DNA from: Mucilaginibacter rubeus
GTDB lineage: Bacteria > Bacteroidota > Bacteroidia > Sphingobacteriales > Sphingobacteriaceae
Length of the DNA: 64,000 nt
NCBI RefSeq assembly: GCF_003286415.2
Contig: NZ_CP043450.1
Span: 5,704,001 to 5,768,000, forward strand
Direction: 5' to 3'
In this document: positions 17,671 to 25,956 of the stretch, one piece after another
How the letters are laid out: every line of letters starts with the position of its first letter
How positions within the stretch are numbered: position 1 is the first letter of the stretch
The notes under the pieces: model-generated
Told to the model about the DNA's origin: nothing
Database searches by the model: none
The model's input: only the letters and a program-made list of their open reading frames with translations
Position numbers and translations under genes: made by a program

Positions 17671-18702
17671 TCAATTTGTAGCCTTATAAAGTTTTTTAAT
17701 TTCTTTGTCGGACAGCGCCCTGTCATACAAACGCATATCATCCAACGCACCTTTCAGGAAATATCCCGGAGAAGGTACATCAGGATTATCCCTGCCGATA
17801 TAAGCATCGGCCGTTATCGTTATATTGGGCGAAGCAATTCCGTCAAATGTAATGTCTTTTGCACCATCAATGTAAAGTGCTAAGGTGTGGGTAGGATAAT
17901 GATATACCGTGGTTATTAAATGCCAGGCGTTTACAGAAATAGCGCCCTGACTAAGCGTTAATAATGGGCTGTTATTCTCATTAAATGTTAACAATCCTAA
18001 ACCTCCCTGGCCGGTTGAAACAAAATCATATCCTGTAATAGACACATTCCATCCGTTACCTAATTCAGGAATCCTTTTATCAATGATCTGTGAAGCGAAT
18101 GAATAGTTATAAACATCAAGTTTCACCCAGGTGGAAATGGTGAAGTCGGTATGCGAAAGTCGCAATGTTTGTTTATCCTTAACAACAATATAGCTGTTAA
18201 ACCCATTAAAATAATAGGCTCCGTTTGCGTTTCCAAATCTATCGGCAACTTGCGCTAAATTGTACCCCAAGCCATTATTACCATTGCCAGATACGTCGGC
18301 AGTGTTAGCCCCAAAAGGGTAATAGGCTATCATACCCACTCTAAGGCTATCTTTTACTGTTACGGTGCAACTTACTGATTTTGTTTTTTCGGCGTTACTA
18401 ACAGAAACCTTTGAACTGCCTTCTTTCTTTGCTGTAATTCGACCTAATTGGCTAACAGATACTACTGAGGTATCTGACGACACCCAAACAAGCTTTGTTG
18501 TATCAAAATTTATTGGCCTGACTTTTACATCCAATTGTATAACCTGATCGGTATACATGGTAAGGGTATCTCTCAAAGAAATTTCTTTAAGGGTTTTGGT
18601 ACTGTCCGTTACCGGTTTTGGCTGATCTGTAAGTTTGGAGCACGACGTATGCACGAAAGCAAATGCTGGCAACAGCAATAATAGAGGATAAAATTTCTTC
18701 AT
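17671..18702 (-). CDS. LamG-domain surface lipoprotein with bacterial Ig-like domain
   Basis: A 343-residue lipoprotein: the signal peptide ends in a lipobox VHTSCSK with C20 as the lipidated residue. Residues ~40-120 form a BIG_2 (intimin-like) Ig domain (VSSDTSVVSVSQLGRITAKKEGSSKVSVS). Residues ~125-340 are a LamG/concanavalin-like jelly roll (AYYFNGFNSYIVVKD, FTISTWVKLD, WHLITTVYHYPTHTLALYIDG, GALDDMRLYDRALS). Such domains bind carbohydrate or protein ligands at the cell surface. It is monocistronic, with its own consensus promoter 24 nt before the ATG and a hairpin behind it. Confidence 0.85.
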   Translation of the reverse strand: MKKFYPLLLLLPAFAFVHTSCSKLTDQPKPVTDSTKTLKEISLRDTLTMYTDQVIQLDVKVRPINFDTTKLVWVSSDTSVVSVSQLGRITAKKEGSSKVSVSNAEKTKSVSCTVTVKDSLRVGMIAYYPFGANTADVSGNGNNGLGYNLAQVADRFGNANGAYYFNGFNSYIVVKDKQTLRLSHTDFTISTWVKLDVYNYSFASQIIDKRIPELGNGWNVSITGYDFVSTGQGGLGLLTFNENNSPLLTLSQGAISVNAWHLITTVYHYPTHTLALYIDGAKDITFDGIASPNITITADAYIGRDNPDVPSPGYFLKGALDDMRLYDRALSDKEIKKLYKATN

Positions 18703-18726
18703 GTGATAAGGTTATATTTTCAATTA

Positions 18727-18755
18727 CAAATATAAACAAATCTATTTACATCAAA
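18727..18755 (-). promoter_or_regulatory. Consensus Bacteroidota promoter for the LamG gene
   Basis: On the minus strand: TTTG (18755-18752), a 17-nt spacer, then TATATTTG (18734-18727). Both boxes match the housekeeping sigma consensus TTTG / TAnnTTTG. This is the most complete promoter in the window. Confidence 0.65.
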
Positions 18756-18836
18756 ACTTCAAAAACCCCTCCACCACCGGCATAACATTTTGTAAATAAA
18801 CCACTTTTCAATTCAGGCAGCCCTATCCGGTCAATA

Positions 18837-20855
18837 TCAATTGCTCTTTATAACAGAACCTTTAATAGTCGCTTCCGCTACTTTCCTTTTTGCTTCAGCT
18901 TTAGTAGTAATCTGTATAACGCCGTTTGCACCCCGCTCGCCATAAATAGCGGTAGCGTTTTTATCCTTCCAGACGGTAATGCTTGAAATATCATCGGGAT
19001 TAATGTTTTTGAGAACAAACGATTTTGACTGGGTTACACCATCAATAACATATAACGGCTGTGCCCCATTTTCAAAACCATCCCGTATTGAAAATGTAGC
19101 CCTGCTTGAATCTTTCTGTAGCTGCGTCGCCAATGAAGAGGTATTTGCATCTCCGGTTACAACAGCGCCGGTTTTATTTTCCCCGGGCTTGGTAGGAGTG
19201 CCGCCGGCCAGTGTAAAACTTATTGGCACGCTATATTGTACCCTTACAGCACGACCGTTTTGAGTACCGGGTTTCCATTCGGGAGACAACTTCAGCACTC
19301 TTATTGCTTCTTCATCACAGCCATAACCTATTCCTCTCAGAACTTTAAAATCAGACAAAGAACCATCTTTTTCAACAACAAAAGTAGCAACCACCCGGCC
19401 CTGGATATTTTTTTCACGGGCATCTTTAGGATACCTGATATTAGTTGCCAGAAACTTACCAAATGCGTTTATCCCACCTTTAAACTCCGGCACCTGCTCA
19501 ACTGCTGTAAATACCTGGTCGGAACCGGGTTGAGCCGAAGCTATTGAGAATTTTGCAGGTGTAGTAGTCTTTATGGTATCCTCATTAGGAGCAAGTGTAA
19601 AACTGATAGGTACCGAATATTGAGTCCTCACAGTACGATTACCCTGCATACCGGGTTTCCAGTTAGGCGATAATTTTATCACCCGCAAGGCTTCATTGTT
19701 CAGGTCATCGGTAACGCCCCTAACTACCTTTTCATTTGAAAGTGCACCATCTCTTTCAACAACAAAAGTGATGATCACCCTACCCTGGATCCTTTGCGCG
19801 CGGGCGTTAGCAGGATATCTGAGATTACTTTGAAGGAATTTACCGAAAGCCTGTAGTCCTCCCGAAAATTCGGGCACTTTTTCAACCGAAGTATAAATAG
19901 GGGTAGTATCAGCTGCAGCTACAATCCTTGCATTAGTCCGGGGTTGTGGCTCGTCAATGGTAATTTCTGTTACCTTACTTGCCGGCGTCGAGAAAACCTT
20001 GTCGGCTTTAATATTGATAACTGAAATGGTGTCGCTGTTATTGATGGTTGCTGATGAAAGTACCATCATCAAAATAAACAAGGGGGCCGAAAGCCCGTAT
20101 TTAACCAGCGCTATCCGATGTGATTTATTTTTCTGCAGCATAATGATACGCTCCTTCAACAAACTTTTATTGAAAAATGAATTAACCAGGCCATGTGTTG
20201 GCGTATTAAAGGTTTGGCTTAAGAGCAGCATGGCGTAATCGGCCTTGTCGGTACCGGCTTCAACCGCATGCCTGTCGGCAATAAACTCGTGGATATGTTT
20301 TATAGCCCTGCGATAGAAATATACTATCGGGTTAAACCAGTTGATGATCATCACCAACTCAATTAACAGTACATCGGCCGAGTGCCATTGTTTGGCATGC
20401 ACATCTTCATGTGTGGCTATAGCTTCGTTTGCCTCACCATCGGCATTTAGTTTTACGGTTTTGAAAAAGGAATAAGATACCGCAGATTCAGGCTGGCTGA
20501 TCACCTTTTTTAGTTTAAACAGCTGCCATACCAATCTTGCCGACAAAAACACAATACCCGCTACATACACCAAAAACAGGATCTCGCCTATACTTACCGA
20601 CGATTCTTCTATCGGTTTAAAGTTGTAAACAGCTACCGGGCTACTGTACAGCGTGTACTTTACCTGCTGGGTGATAAAAAGATCTTGTACCCAGCTGGCC
20701 TGGATAACAGGTATCATAAATGATAACAGGGCGGCGCTTACCAGGTAAAGCCTGTTAAGCTGAAAAAAGGTTTCTTTTCGAAGCAAAAGCACATAAAACC
20801 CGTAAAACAGCAACAGGTATATGTTTACCAATAATAAATATTGCCACCAGTTCAT
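18837..20855 (-). CDS. M56 (BlaR1-type) sensor peptidase with two TonB C-terminal domains and a receptor-plug-like tail
   Basis: A 672-residue membrane protein. Several hydrophobic segments flank the zinc peptidase part: H149-E-D-V-H153 with E190 as the third ligand, in the context WFNPIVYFYRR, as in BlaR1/MecR1. A further membrane span lies at ~255-272. The periplasmic part has two tandem TonB C-terminal domains (~320-421 and ~449-549) that are clear duplicates (VEKVPEFSGG / VEQVPEFKGG; QYSVPISFTLA in both). Residues ~598-651 resemble a TonB-dependent receptor plug (PLYVIDGV ... GERGANGVIQITT). Its start is 2 bp from the blaI stop. By analogy it would sense an envelope signal and cleave BlaI; the signal is unknown. 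Confidence 0.88.
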   Translation of the reverse strand: MNWWQYLLLVNIYLLLFYGFYVLLLRKETFFQLNRLYLVSAALLSFMIPVIQASWVQDLFITQQVKYTLYSSPVAVYNFKPIEESSVSIGEILFLVYVAGIVFLSARLVWQLFKLKKVISQPESAVSYSFFKTVKLNADGEANEAIATHEDVHAKQWHSADVLLIELVMIINWFNPIVYFYRRAIKHIHEFIADRHAVEAGTDKADYAMLLLSQTFNTPTHGLVNSFFNKSLLKERIIMLQKNKSHRIALVKYGLSAPLFILMMVLSSATINNSDTISVINIKADKVFSTPASKVTEITIDEPQPRTNARIVAAADTTPIYTSVEKVPEFSGGLQAFGKFLQSNLRYPANARAQRIQGRVIITFVVERDGALSNEKVVRGVTDDLNNEALRVIKLSPNWKPGMQGNRTVRTQYSVPISFTLAPNEDTIKTTTPAKFSIASAQPGSDQVFTAVEQVPEFKGGINAFGKFLATNIRYPKDAREKNIQGRVVATFVVEKDGSLSDFKVLRGIGYGCDEEAIRVLKLSPEWKPGTQNGRAVRVQYSVPISFTLAGGTPTKPGENKTGAVVTGDANTSSLATQLQKDSSRATFSIRDGFENGAQPLYVIDGVTQSKSFVLKNINPDDISSITVWKDKNATAIYGERGANGVIQITTKAEAKRKVAEATIKGSVIKSN

Positions 20856-20857
20856 AA

Positions 20858-21229
20858 TTATTTTTCTTTTAGTTTTTCAATCAGTTTCATGATCTCATCG
20901 GCCTCTTTCAGGTCAATCTTTTCTTTCTTTACAAAAAACGAAAGCATGCGGTTAACGGAGTTATCAAAATAGCCGCTCAGCAATTTATCGGCAGCAAAAT
21001 TCTGATACTGCTCTTTGCTGATCACCGGGTGGTATTCGTGACTTTTACCAAATGCCTCATGGCCAACAAAGCCCTTGGTTTCCAGGATCCGGATAATTGT
21101 CGACACGGTATTATAAGCGGGCTTGGGCTCAGGTAACTGCTCGATAACGTCTTTAACATACCCTTTTTTTAATTGCCAGAGCACTTGCATGATCTGCTCT
21201 TCGGCGCGGGTTAACTCTTTAATTTCCAT
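20858..21229 (-). CDS. BlaI/MecI/CopY-type transcriptional repressor
   Basis: A 123-residue winged-helix protein: LTRAEEQIMQVLWQLKKGYVKDV, then the recognition region PAYNTVSTIIRILETKGFVGHE, and a C-terminal dimerisation helix. These match the BlaI family, whose members dimerise on a dyad at their own promoter and are removed by proteolysis through the adjacent M56 membrane sensor. Here the M56 gene follows 2 bp downstream, so the pair forms a two-gene signalling unit. An 8-bp inverted repeat 15 bp before the start codon is the likely operator. The genes regulated beyond this operon are unknown. Confidence 0.92.
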   Translation of the reverse strand: MEIKELTRAEEQIMQVLWQLKKGYVKDVIEQLPEPKPAYNTVSTIIRILETKGFVGHEAFGKSHEYHPVISKEQYQNFAADKLLSGYFDNSVNRMLSFFVKKEKIDLKEADEIMKLIEKLKEK

Positions 21230-21243
21230 GTGCGTACTTTTAA

Positions 21244-21264
21244 ATTAATACCTCGTGTATTAAT
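21244..21264 (-). promoter_or_regulatory. Candidate BlaI operator
   Basis: ATTAATAC and GTATTAAT form a perfect 8-bp inverted repeat with a 5-nt spacer, 15-35 bp upstream of the blaI ATG. Its size and position fit the autoregulatory dyads of BlaI/MecI repressors. Confidence 0.55.
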
Positions 21265-21384
21265 ATATTTAATTGGTTAAACTAAGGTAAGGGACATATT
21301 TCAAATTTGCAACTAAATTTTTAGTTATTAATTTCTTAAACTTTAAATCACCATATTCGTTGTGTTGATCACATCCAATTATAC

Positions 21385-22788
21385 ATGAATATAACCTTCC
21401 ATGGTGCTGCCCGTAATGTTACCGGTAGCAAGCATTTACTCCGTTTAAACGACGGTACCAGCATATTATTAGATTGCGGCATGTTTCAGGGCCTTGGCGA
21501 ACAAACCGAAGAAATGAACGAACATTTTGGTTTTAATCCCAAAGGTGTAACGCACATGATCCTGTCGCACGCGCATATTGACCATTGCGGTTTAATCCCA
21601 AGGTTAGTTGCCGAAGGTTTTGACGGAAACATCTACTGTACATCGGCCACAATGGACCTTACGCGGATTCTGTTGCTTGATTCTGCAAAAATTCAGATGC
21701 AGGATGCTGAATATAGCAACAAGCATCGCGCCCGCAAAGGCCTGCCCCTGCTTTCGCCTTTATATACCGAGGATGATGTAATGGAAGCTCTGCGCCTGTT
21801 CAAGATTGTTGAATATGGCGAAGAGTTTACCATTACCCCTGCCCTGAAATTTAATTTTACTGATGCCGGACATATTTTAGGCAGCGCCGCAGTGCATATC
21901 ACCGTAACCGAAAACGGTAAGGACACATACATTACCTTCAGTGGCGATGTTGGGCGCTATGGCGATTTGTTGCTGAAAAGTCCGCAAACTTTTGAGCAGG
22001 CCAATTATATTTTACTGGAATCAACCTACGGCGATTCGCTGCATAAAGACCTCGGGCCTATCGAGGAATCACTACTGGAAGTTATTAAGCAAACCTGCGA
22101 GGTTAAGGGTGGCAAGGTAATTATCCCGGCATTCAGCGTTGGCCGCACGCAGGAATTGTTGTATGCCCTAAACAGCCTTGAACTGAAAGGCACCTTACCT
22201 GATATTCCTTATTATGTAGATAGCCCGCTGTCAGAAAAGGCTACGCAGGTATTGATGAACCACCCTGAGGTTTACAATAAAGACGTGCAGGAAGTTTTAA
22301 AAACTGATGCCAATCCTTTTGGATTTAAAGGCCTGAAATTTATTGAAAGCGTGGAAGAGTCAAAGGCGTTGAATAACGATCCACGGCCTTGTGTTATCAT
22401 ATCATCGTCGGGCATGGCCGAAGCCGGGCGGGTAAAGCATCATATCAAAAACAATATCAACAACCCAAAGAACACCATTTTAATGGTAGGCTATGCGGAA
22501 CCAAATTCGTTAGGCGGACGCTTATTACGCGGCGATCATGAGGTGCATATTTTTGGCGAAATGTACGAGGTTAAGGCCGAAGTACGTTCCATCAAATCCA
22601 TGAGTGCCCACGGCGATTATGATGACCTGCTTCATTTCCTGGCCTGCCAGGATCCCGCACTGGTAAAAACCGTTTTCCTGGTTCATGGCGAGTATGACGT
22701 TCAGCAACATTTTGCAGGGAAGCTTAAAGAACATGGATTTAAGCATATTGAAATACCTTATCAGCATCAGAAGATAGTTTTGGAATAG
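21385..22788 (+). CDS. Beta-CASP metallo-beta-lactamase fold nuclease
   Basis: A 467-residue enzyme of the RNase J/CPSF-73-like superfamily. The metal motif H62-A-H64-I-D66-H67 is followed by DAGHILGSA, TFSGDVGRYGD, and the beta-CASP motifs: STYGDS, PAFSVGRTQELLY, SSSGMAEAGRVKHHI and the late histidine in VHGEYDVQ. It resembles the bacterial RNA-specific exonucleases related to CPSF-73 rather than RNase J. No signal peptide, so it acts in the cytoplasm on RNA, probably in 3' or 5' processing or decay. It is transcribed away from blaI. A GTCATTGCGAG repeat with a trailing T-run lies just after the stop. Confidence 0.9.
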   Translation: MNITFHGAARNVTGSKHLLRLNDGTSILLDCGMFQGLGEQTEEMNEHFGFNPKGVTHMILSHAHIDHCGLIPRLVAEGFDGNIYCTSATMDLTRILLLDSAKIQMQDAEYSNKHRARKGLPLLSPLYTEDDVMEALRLFKIVEYGEEFTITPALKFNFTDAGHILGSAAVHITVTENGKDTYITFSGDVGRYGDLLLKSPQTFEQANYILLESTYGDSLHKDLGPIEESLLEVIKQTCEVKGGKVIIPAFSVGRTQELLYALNSLELKGTLPDIPYYVDSPLSEKATQVLMNHPEVYNKDVQEVLKTDANPFGFKGLKFIESVEESKALNNDPRPCVIISSSGMAEAGRVKHHIKNNINNPKNTILMVGYAEPNSLGGRLLRGDHEVHIFGEMYEVKAEVRSIKSMSAHGDYDDLLHFLACQDPALVKTVFLVHGEYDVQQHFAGKLKEHGFKHIEIPYQHQKIVLE

Positions 22789-22809
22789 GTAATCATTCCG
22801 ACTAAACCA

Positions 22810-22906
22810 TGTCATTGCGAGGAGGAACGACGAAGCAATCGCATACTATACAGGGCGGACATGCCTCCGTGCGATTGCCGCGCTTCGCTCGCAATGACAT
22901 TTTTTT
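22810..22906. repeat. GTCATTGCGAG inverted-repeat element, copy 1
   Basis: A ~90-bp element with ends TGTCATTGCGAG (22810-22821) and CTCGCAATGACA (22888-22899) and inner arms GAAGCAATCGCA / TGCGATTGC. A run of seven T follows at 22900-22906, so on the plus strand it could also terminate the nuclease transcript. A second copy is at 25312-25393. Confidence 0.8.
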
Positions 22907-22925
22907 AATAGTGAGCTTCTATCCT

Positions 22926-23783
22926 CTACCCCTTCCTCACCTGCTTTATCACCGCTATAATATCCTCTTCACCAAACGCGGCTTCCGCATCCTGGTAGGT
23001 TTGATAGGCGGTTTCGCCAAGTGGAGTGGCCAAGCCCAAATCTTTGGCCAGGCGCAGGTCTTTCGCGATATGCTTTAGGGCAAAAGCCGCATTATAATTA
23101 TCATTAACAATGGCATCACCCTTTATTTTGACGAACGGACTGCCTAAAGCGCTGTTACCAATCAGCGTTGTTAGCGCTTCTGCATTGATGCCGTTTTGCT
23201 GTGCCAGCGTCACTGTTTCGGCAAGGCCTTGCGCAACAATACCCAACAAAGTATTAATGGCCAGTTTGGCTACGTTGCCTGCGCCGGTATCGCCAACCAG
23301 CATCACCAGTTTGCCCATTTTTTCGAGGATAGGTTTAGCCTGCTCAAATGCATCCGCCTCACCTCCTGCCATAATCACCAGCATAGCATCTTCTGCCTGT
23401 TTTACACTGCCCGATACCGGTGCATCCAGGTAATGATTACCTTGCGTCTTACACGCGGCGGCCATCTCTTTACTAATAGCCGGCGAAACAGTACTCATGT
23501 TAATGATGATCTTACCACTCACTTTCGCGGTTAGCAAACCTTCATTGCCGGTAAAAATATCCTTGATGGCCTTATCATCAGATACCATTACAAAAACAAC
23601 ATCAGTATCATTTAATAACAACGCTGGCGATGCGGCAGTACCGATGCCCTGGGCTTTAAATCCCTCTTCCTTATCCTTACTGCGGTTATAAACGCTGAGT
23701 GGATAACCGGCCTTAATCAATTGCTGCGACATGGGAGCGCCCATTTTACCCAAACCAATCCATCCTATTTTAACTGTATTCAT
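22926..23783 (-). CDS. NAD(P)-dependent 3-hydroxyisobutyrate dehydrogenase-family oxidoreductase
   Basis: A 285-residue beta-hydroxyacid dehydrogenase. The dinucleotide motif is GWIGLGKMGAPMSQQLIKAG (8-27), the substrate motif is DAPVSGSVKQAEDAML, and GAGNVAKLAINTLLG contains the catalytic lysine. Family members reduce or oxidise beta-hydroxy acids such as 3-hydroxyisobutyrate, tartronate semialdehyde or glyoxylate/succinic semialdehyde; which applies here is not clear. No signal peptide. It heads in the same direction as the SDR gene 58 bp upstream, and the two may share a transcript. Confidence 0.88.
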   Translation of the reverse strand: MNTVKIGWIGLGKMGAPMSQQLIKAGYPLSVYNRSKDKEEGFKAQGIGTAASPALLLNDTDVVFVMVSDDKAIKDIFTGNEGLLTAKVSGKIIINMSTVSPAISKEMAAACKTQGNHYLDAPVSGSVKQAEDAMLVIMAGGEADAFEQAKPILEKMGKLVMLVGDTGAGNVAKLAINTLLGIVAQGLAETVTLAQQNGINAEALTTLIGNSALGSPFVKIKGDAIVNDNYNAAFALKHIAKDLRLAKDLGLATPLGETAYQTYQDAEAAFGEEDIIAVIKQVRKG

Positions 23784-23841
23784 GGTAGCTATTTTGTTTT
23801 TAATTTATATAGATTTTATTGATGCGAATTTACTGAATCCT

Positions 23842-24615
23842 TCAACCAGGAAATTTAATTCCCGATAAACGTTCGCACTCGGCAATAAACTTATCCTGAA
23901 CAGCCGGATCCGAACCTCCCGGATGCACGGAACGCAGCTTTTTATGATAGAAATATTTCCCGCTTACCAACACTTCAGGCTCATTGCTTGCCGCAAGCCA
24001 TACCTGTGTTTTTGGGCCGTCTTCCAGGCTATCCGGAGCGCTTGGTCCGCCCATTTTGGTTGCTACCCAACCTGGTTCCAGCGCGTTTGAATACACATCG
24101 GGCCATTTACGGGCAGCGTAAAAGGCCAGGACCACATTGTGTAATTTTGAGTCGGCATAAGCCATATAACCATTCCAGTTGCGAATGTTCCATTCCAGGT
24201 CGCGCAGTGAAGCATCACCGTCTTTATGCAAGCCCGAGCTGATATATACAAGTCGTTTAGGTTTGTTAATCAAACAGGTAAGGATATAGGGAGCAAGACT
24301 ATTGATAGCAAAAACGTGCGGCAAACCGTCAACGGTTGCTATCCGTCGCCCTTCCTGGTAGCCTACTGCGGCATTATGAATCACCGCGTCAAAGGAACCG
24401 AGCTTATTTACCTGTTCTGCAACTTTTATAGTTTCAGCAATAGAAGATAAATCGCCGGTAACAACGGTTTCTGCCCCTCGCACAGTGGCCAAAGCCTCTT
24501 TAGCGCGGGCTTTATTACGGGCGTGCAATACTACACTATGACCATCTTTCAGTAATAATTGAGCGGCCATCTGCCCTAACCCATCAGCCGATCCTGTTAT
24601 AAATATTCTTGACAT
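23842..24615 (-). CDS. Short-chain dehydrogenase/reductase
   Basis: A 257-residue SDR. The cofactor motif is FITGSADGLGQMAA near the N-terminus, NAAVGY supplies the structural NxA motif, and the catalytic pair is Y-A-D-S-K (Tyr and Lys) after the serine in VYISSG. The C-terminal part EPGWVATKMGG is typical of the wide-substrate daughter-strand SDRs. NADP(H) is likely because the motif is followed by a basic residue (HARNKAR). Substrate unknown. It is close to a Crp/Fnr-type regulator transcribed in the same direction. Confidence 0.85.
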   Translation of the reverse strand: MSRIFITGSADGLGQMAAQLLLKDGHSVVLHARNKARAKEALATVRGAETVVTGDLSSIAETIKVAEQVNKLGSFDAVIHNAAVGYQEGRRIATVDGLPHVFAINSLAPYILTCLINKPKRLVYISSGLHKDGDASLRDLEWNIRNWNGYMAYADSKLHNVVLAFYAARKWPDVYSNALEPGWVATKMGGPSAPDSLEDGPKTQVWLAASNEPEVLVSGKYFYHKKLRSVHPGGSDPAVQDKFIAECERLSGIKFPG

Positions 24616-24708
24616 GTTTGTTCTGTTTTAATGATAAAACAAAGCTCAGCACTAAAGTAACCAGGGCATTTAACAAATGGTAAAAAGCGCGGTTTGTTTA
24701 TTTTGTCC

Positions 24709-25281
24709 TTAACGGATGTTTTTGCGGATCCGGCTTAAAGACTGAGGTGTTACACCAAGGTAAGATGCGATATCAGTCAAAGGCACCCGCATAGCCACTT
24801 CAGGCTGGCGCTCCAAAAATAACAGGTATCGTTCGGACGAATCATGCCCCAGATAAGCATTCCTGGTTTTTATTTTCTCCAGAAGCGTATTCTGCGAAAT
24901 CTGATCGATCATTTCTTTTAGATAGGGCAGTTTCTCGTACAAAGCCAGCAAATTATTTTTGCTGATAGCCAGCAATTCCGTATCGCAGGCAGCCTGGATA
25001 CTTTCTTCGGCAACCATGTTATTATTAAAGCTATACAGGATGGTGCAAAACTGATTGTCTTTTAAAAAGAAATAGGTAACCTCATTGCCTTTATCATTTT
25101 GAGCCATGATACGGAGCACACCGTTTGTAATAAAAAACAATTGCCTTGCCACATGTCCAAGCGGCAATAATGTATCCCCTTCCCTGAATTTCAGGGGCTC
25201 AAAAGCTTTTACAATAAGCTCTTGATCCTCAAGTGAGATTGGTTTTAACTGCTGTAAGCGGGCGATGAGTGGCTGTTGCAT
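24709..25281 (-). CDS. Crp/Fnr family transcriptional regulator
   Basis: A 190-residue regulator: a cyclic-nucleotide-binding-like jelly roll (EGDTLLPLGHVARQLFFITNGVLRIM ... YSFNN) and a short C-terminal helix-turn-helix (VPLTDIASYLGVTPQSLSRIRKNI). I chose the ATG at 25281 because it gives the usual start QQPLIARLQQL; an open frame back to 25338 would run through part of a repeat element. The effector-binding arginine of true CRP proteins is not evident, so it may sense something other than cAMP. It sits among SDR and oxidoreductase genes and may regulate them. Confidence 0.85.
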   Translation of the reverse strand: MQQPLIARLQQLKPISLEDQELIVKAFEPLKFREGDTLLPLGHVARQLFFITNGVLRIMAQNDKGNEVTYFFLKDNQFCTILYSFNNNMVAEESIQAACDTELLAISKNNLLALYEKLPYLKEMIDQISQNTLLEKIKTRNAYLGHDSSERYLLFLERQPEVAMRVPLTDIASYLGVTPQSLSRIRKNIR

Positions 25282-25311
25282 GATACAAATATCGGGGAAA
25301 ATTGTATTAAA

Positions 25312-25393
25312 CGTCATTGTGAGACACGAAGCAATCACGAATAGTGCAGATAGGACCTGCTTCCGTGCGATTGCTTCGTTCCTCGCAATGACG
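25312..25393. repeat. GTCATTGCGAG inverted-repeat element, copy 2
   Basis: Ends are CGTCATTGTGAG (25312-25323) and CTCGCAATGACG (25382-25393), with inner arms CGAAGCAATC / GATTGCTTCG. It matches copy 1 at 22810 in ends and inner arms but not in the loop. It fills the gap between the Crp/Fnr and SnoaL-like genes. Confidence 0.78.
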
Positions 25394-25422
25394 TGATGAT
25401 GAGGGCAAATAAAATTTAAGCT

Positions 25423-25851
25423 TTAATAACTCGCCTGTCCTATTTCCAGTTTGCTGATCTTGCTGTTAGCATCAATAGTAAACTTAAAATAGGTTTTAAA
25501 ATCGCCCCACTGGTCGCTGTGGAATTTACCGTAAACGTGTAACCCGTTTTGCTCTACCTTATCAATACTGGTAAAGCGTTCGTGACCCAAAGCCTTTTCA
25601 AAAAAGCTTTTAAAGTTCATTTTGTTACCATCGTCAAAAAGTTGGGCATCGTTAGTGAATAAAGCAAACCAGGCTTTTTTATCGCCATTTTGCAGGGCTT
25701 CAATGGCTTGTTTTACTACCGTGTTACTTAATTTCCCGGTATTCATGGTTTTGATGTTTTGTATAGTTGAGGCAGGCGTTTTTGCAGCCTGCGCGTTTAC
25801 AGAGGCAGTAATTAATGTACCGTATATGATATAATGGTTAAGCGTTTTCAT
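25423..25851 (-). CDS. SnoaL/NTF2-like exported protein
   Basis: A 142-residue protein with an N-terminal signal-like segment (YIIYGTLITASVNAQA) and a single NTF2-like fold: VVKQAIEALQNGDKKAWFALFTNDAQLFDDG followed by FESFF/ALGHERF-type and curved-sheet strands (GLHVYGKFHSDQWGDFKTYFKF). Such folds serve as enzymes (SnoaL cyclases, ketosteroid isomerases) or as binding domains; no catalytic residues are conclusive here. Function unknown. It precedes the Crp/Fnr gene on the same strand. Confidence 0.7.
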   Translation of the reverse strand: MKTLNHYIIYGTLITASVNAQAAKTPASTIQNIKTMNTGKLSNTVVKQAIEALQNGDKKAWFALFTNDAQLFDDGNKMNFKSFFEKALGHERFTSIDKVEQNGLHVYGKFHSDQWGDFKTYFKFTIDANSKISKLEIGQASY

Positions 25852-25893
25852 GGCTTAGTAGATGTATAAATCAAATAATATTTTTTACCCGTT

Positions 25894-25934
25894 AAATAAA
25901 AACAACAGGTTATAGCTAAGACTATAACCTGTTG
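25894..25934 (-). terminator. Intrinsic terminator after the SDR gene
   Basis: A perfect 13-bp stem CAACAGGTTATAG / CTATAACCTGTTG with a 6-nt loop, followed on the minus strand by TTTTTATTT. It lies 22 bp past the stop of the SDR gene that ends at 25957. Confidence 0.75.
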
Positions 25935-25956
25935 GCGTATGTTACTAAACTGATAA

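Noticed and set aside
22809..23078. An open frame of ~90 codons on the plus strand over the repeat at 22810
   Set aside because: It runs through the inverted-repeat element and then antisense to the HIBADH-like gene, so it is a by-product of repeat composition.
24709..25338. A longer start for the Crp/Fnr regulator at 25338
   Set aside because: The extra 19 residues come partly from the GTCATTGCGAG repeat and have no family similarity.
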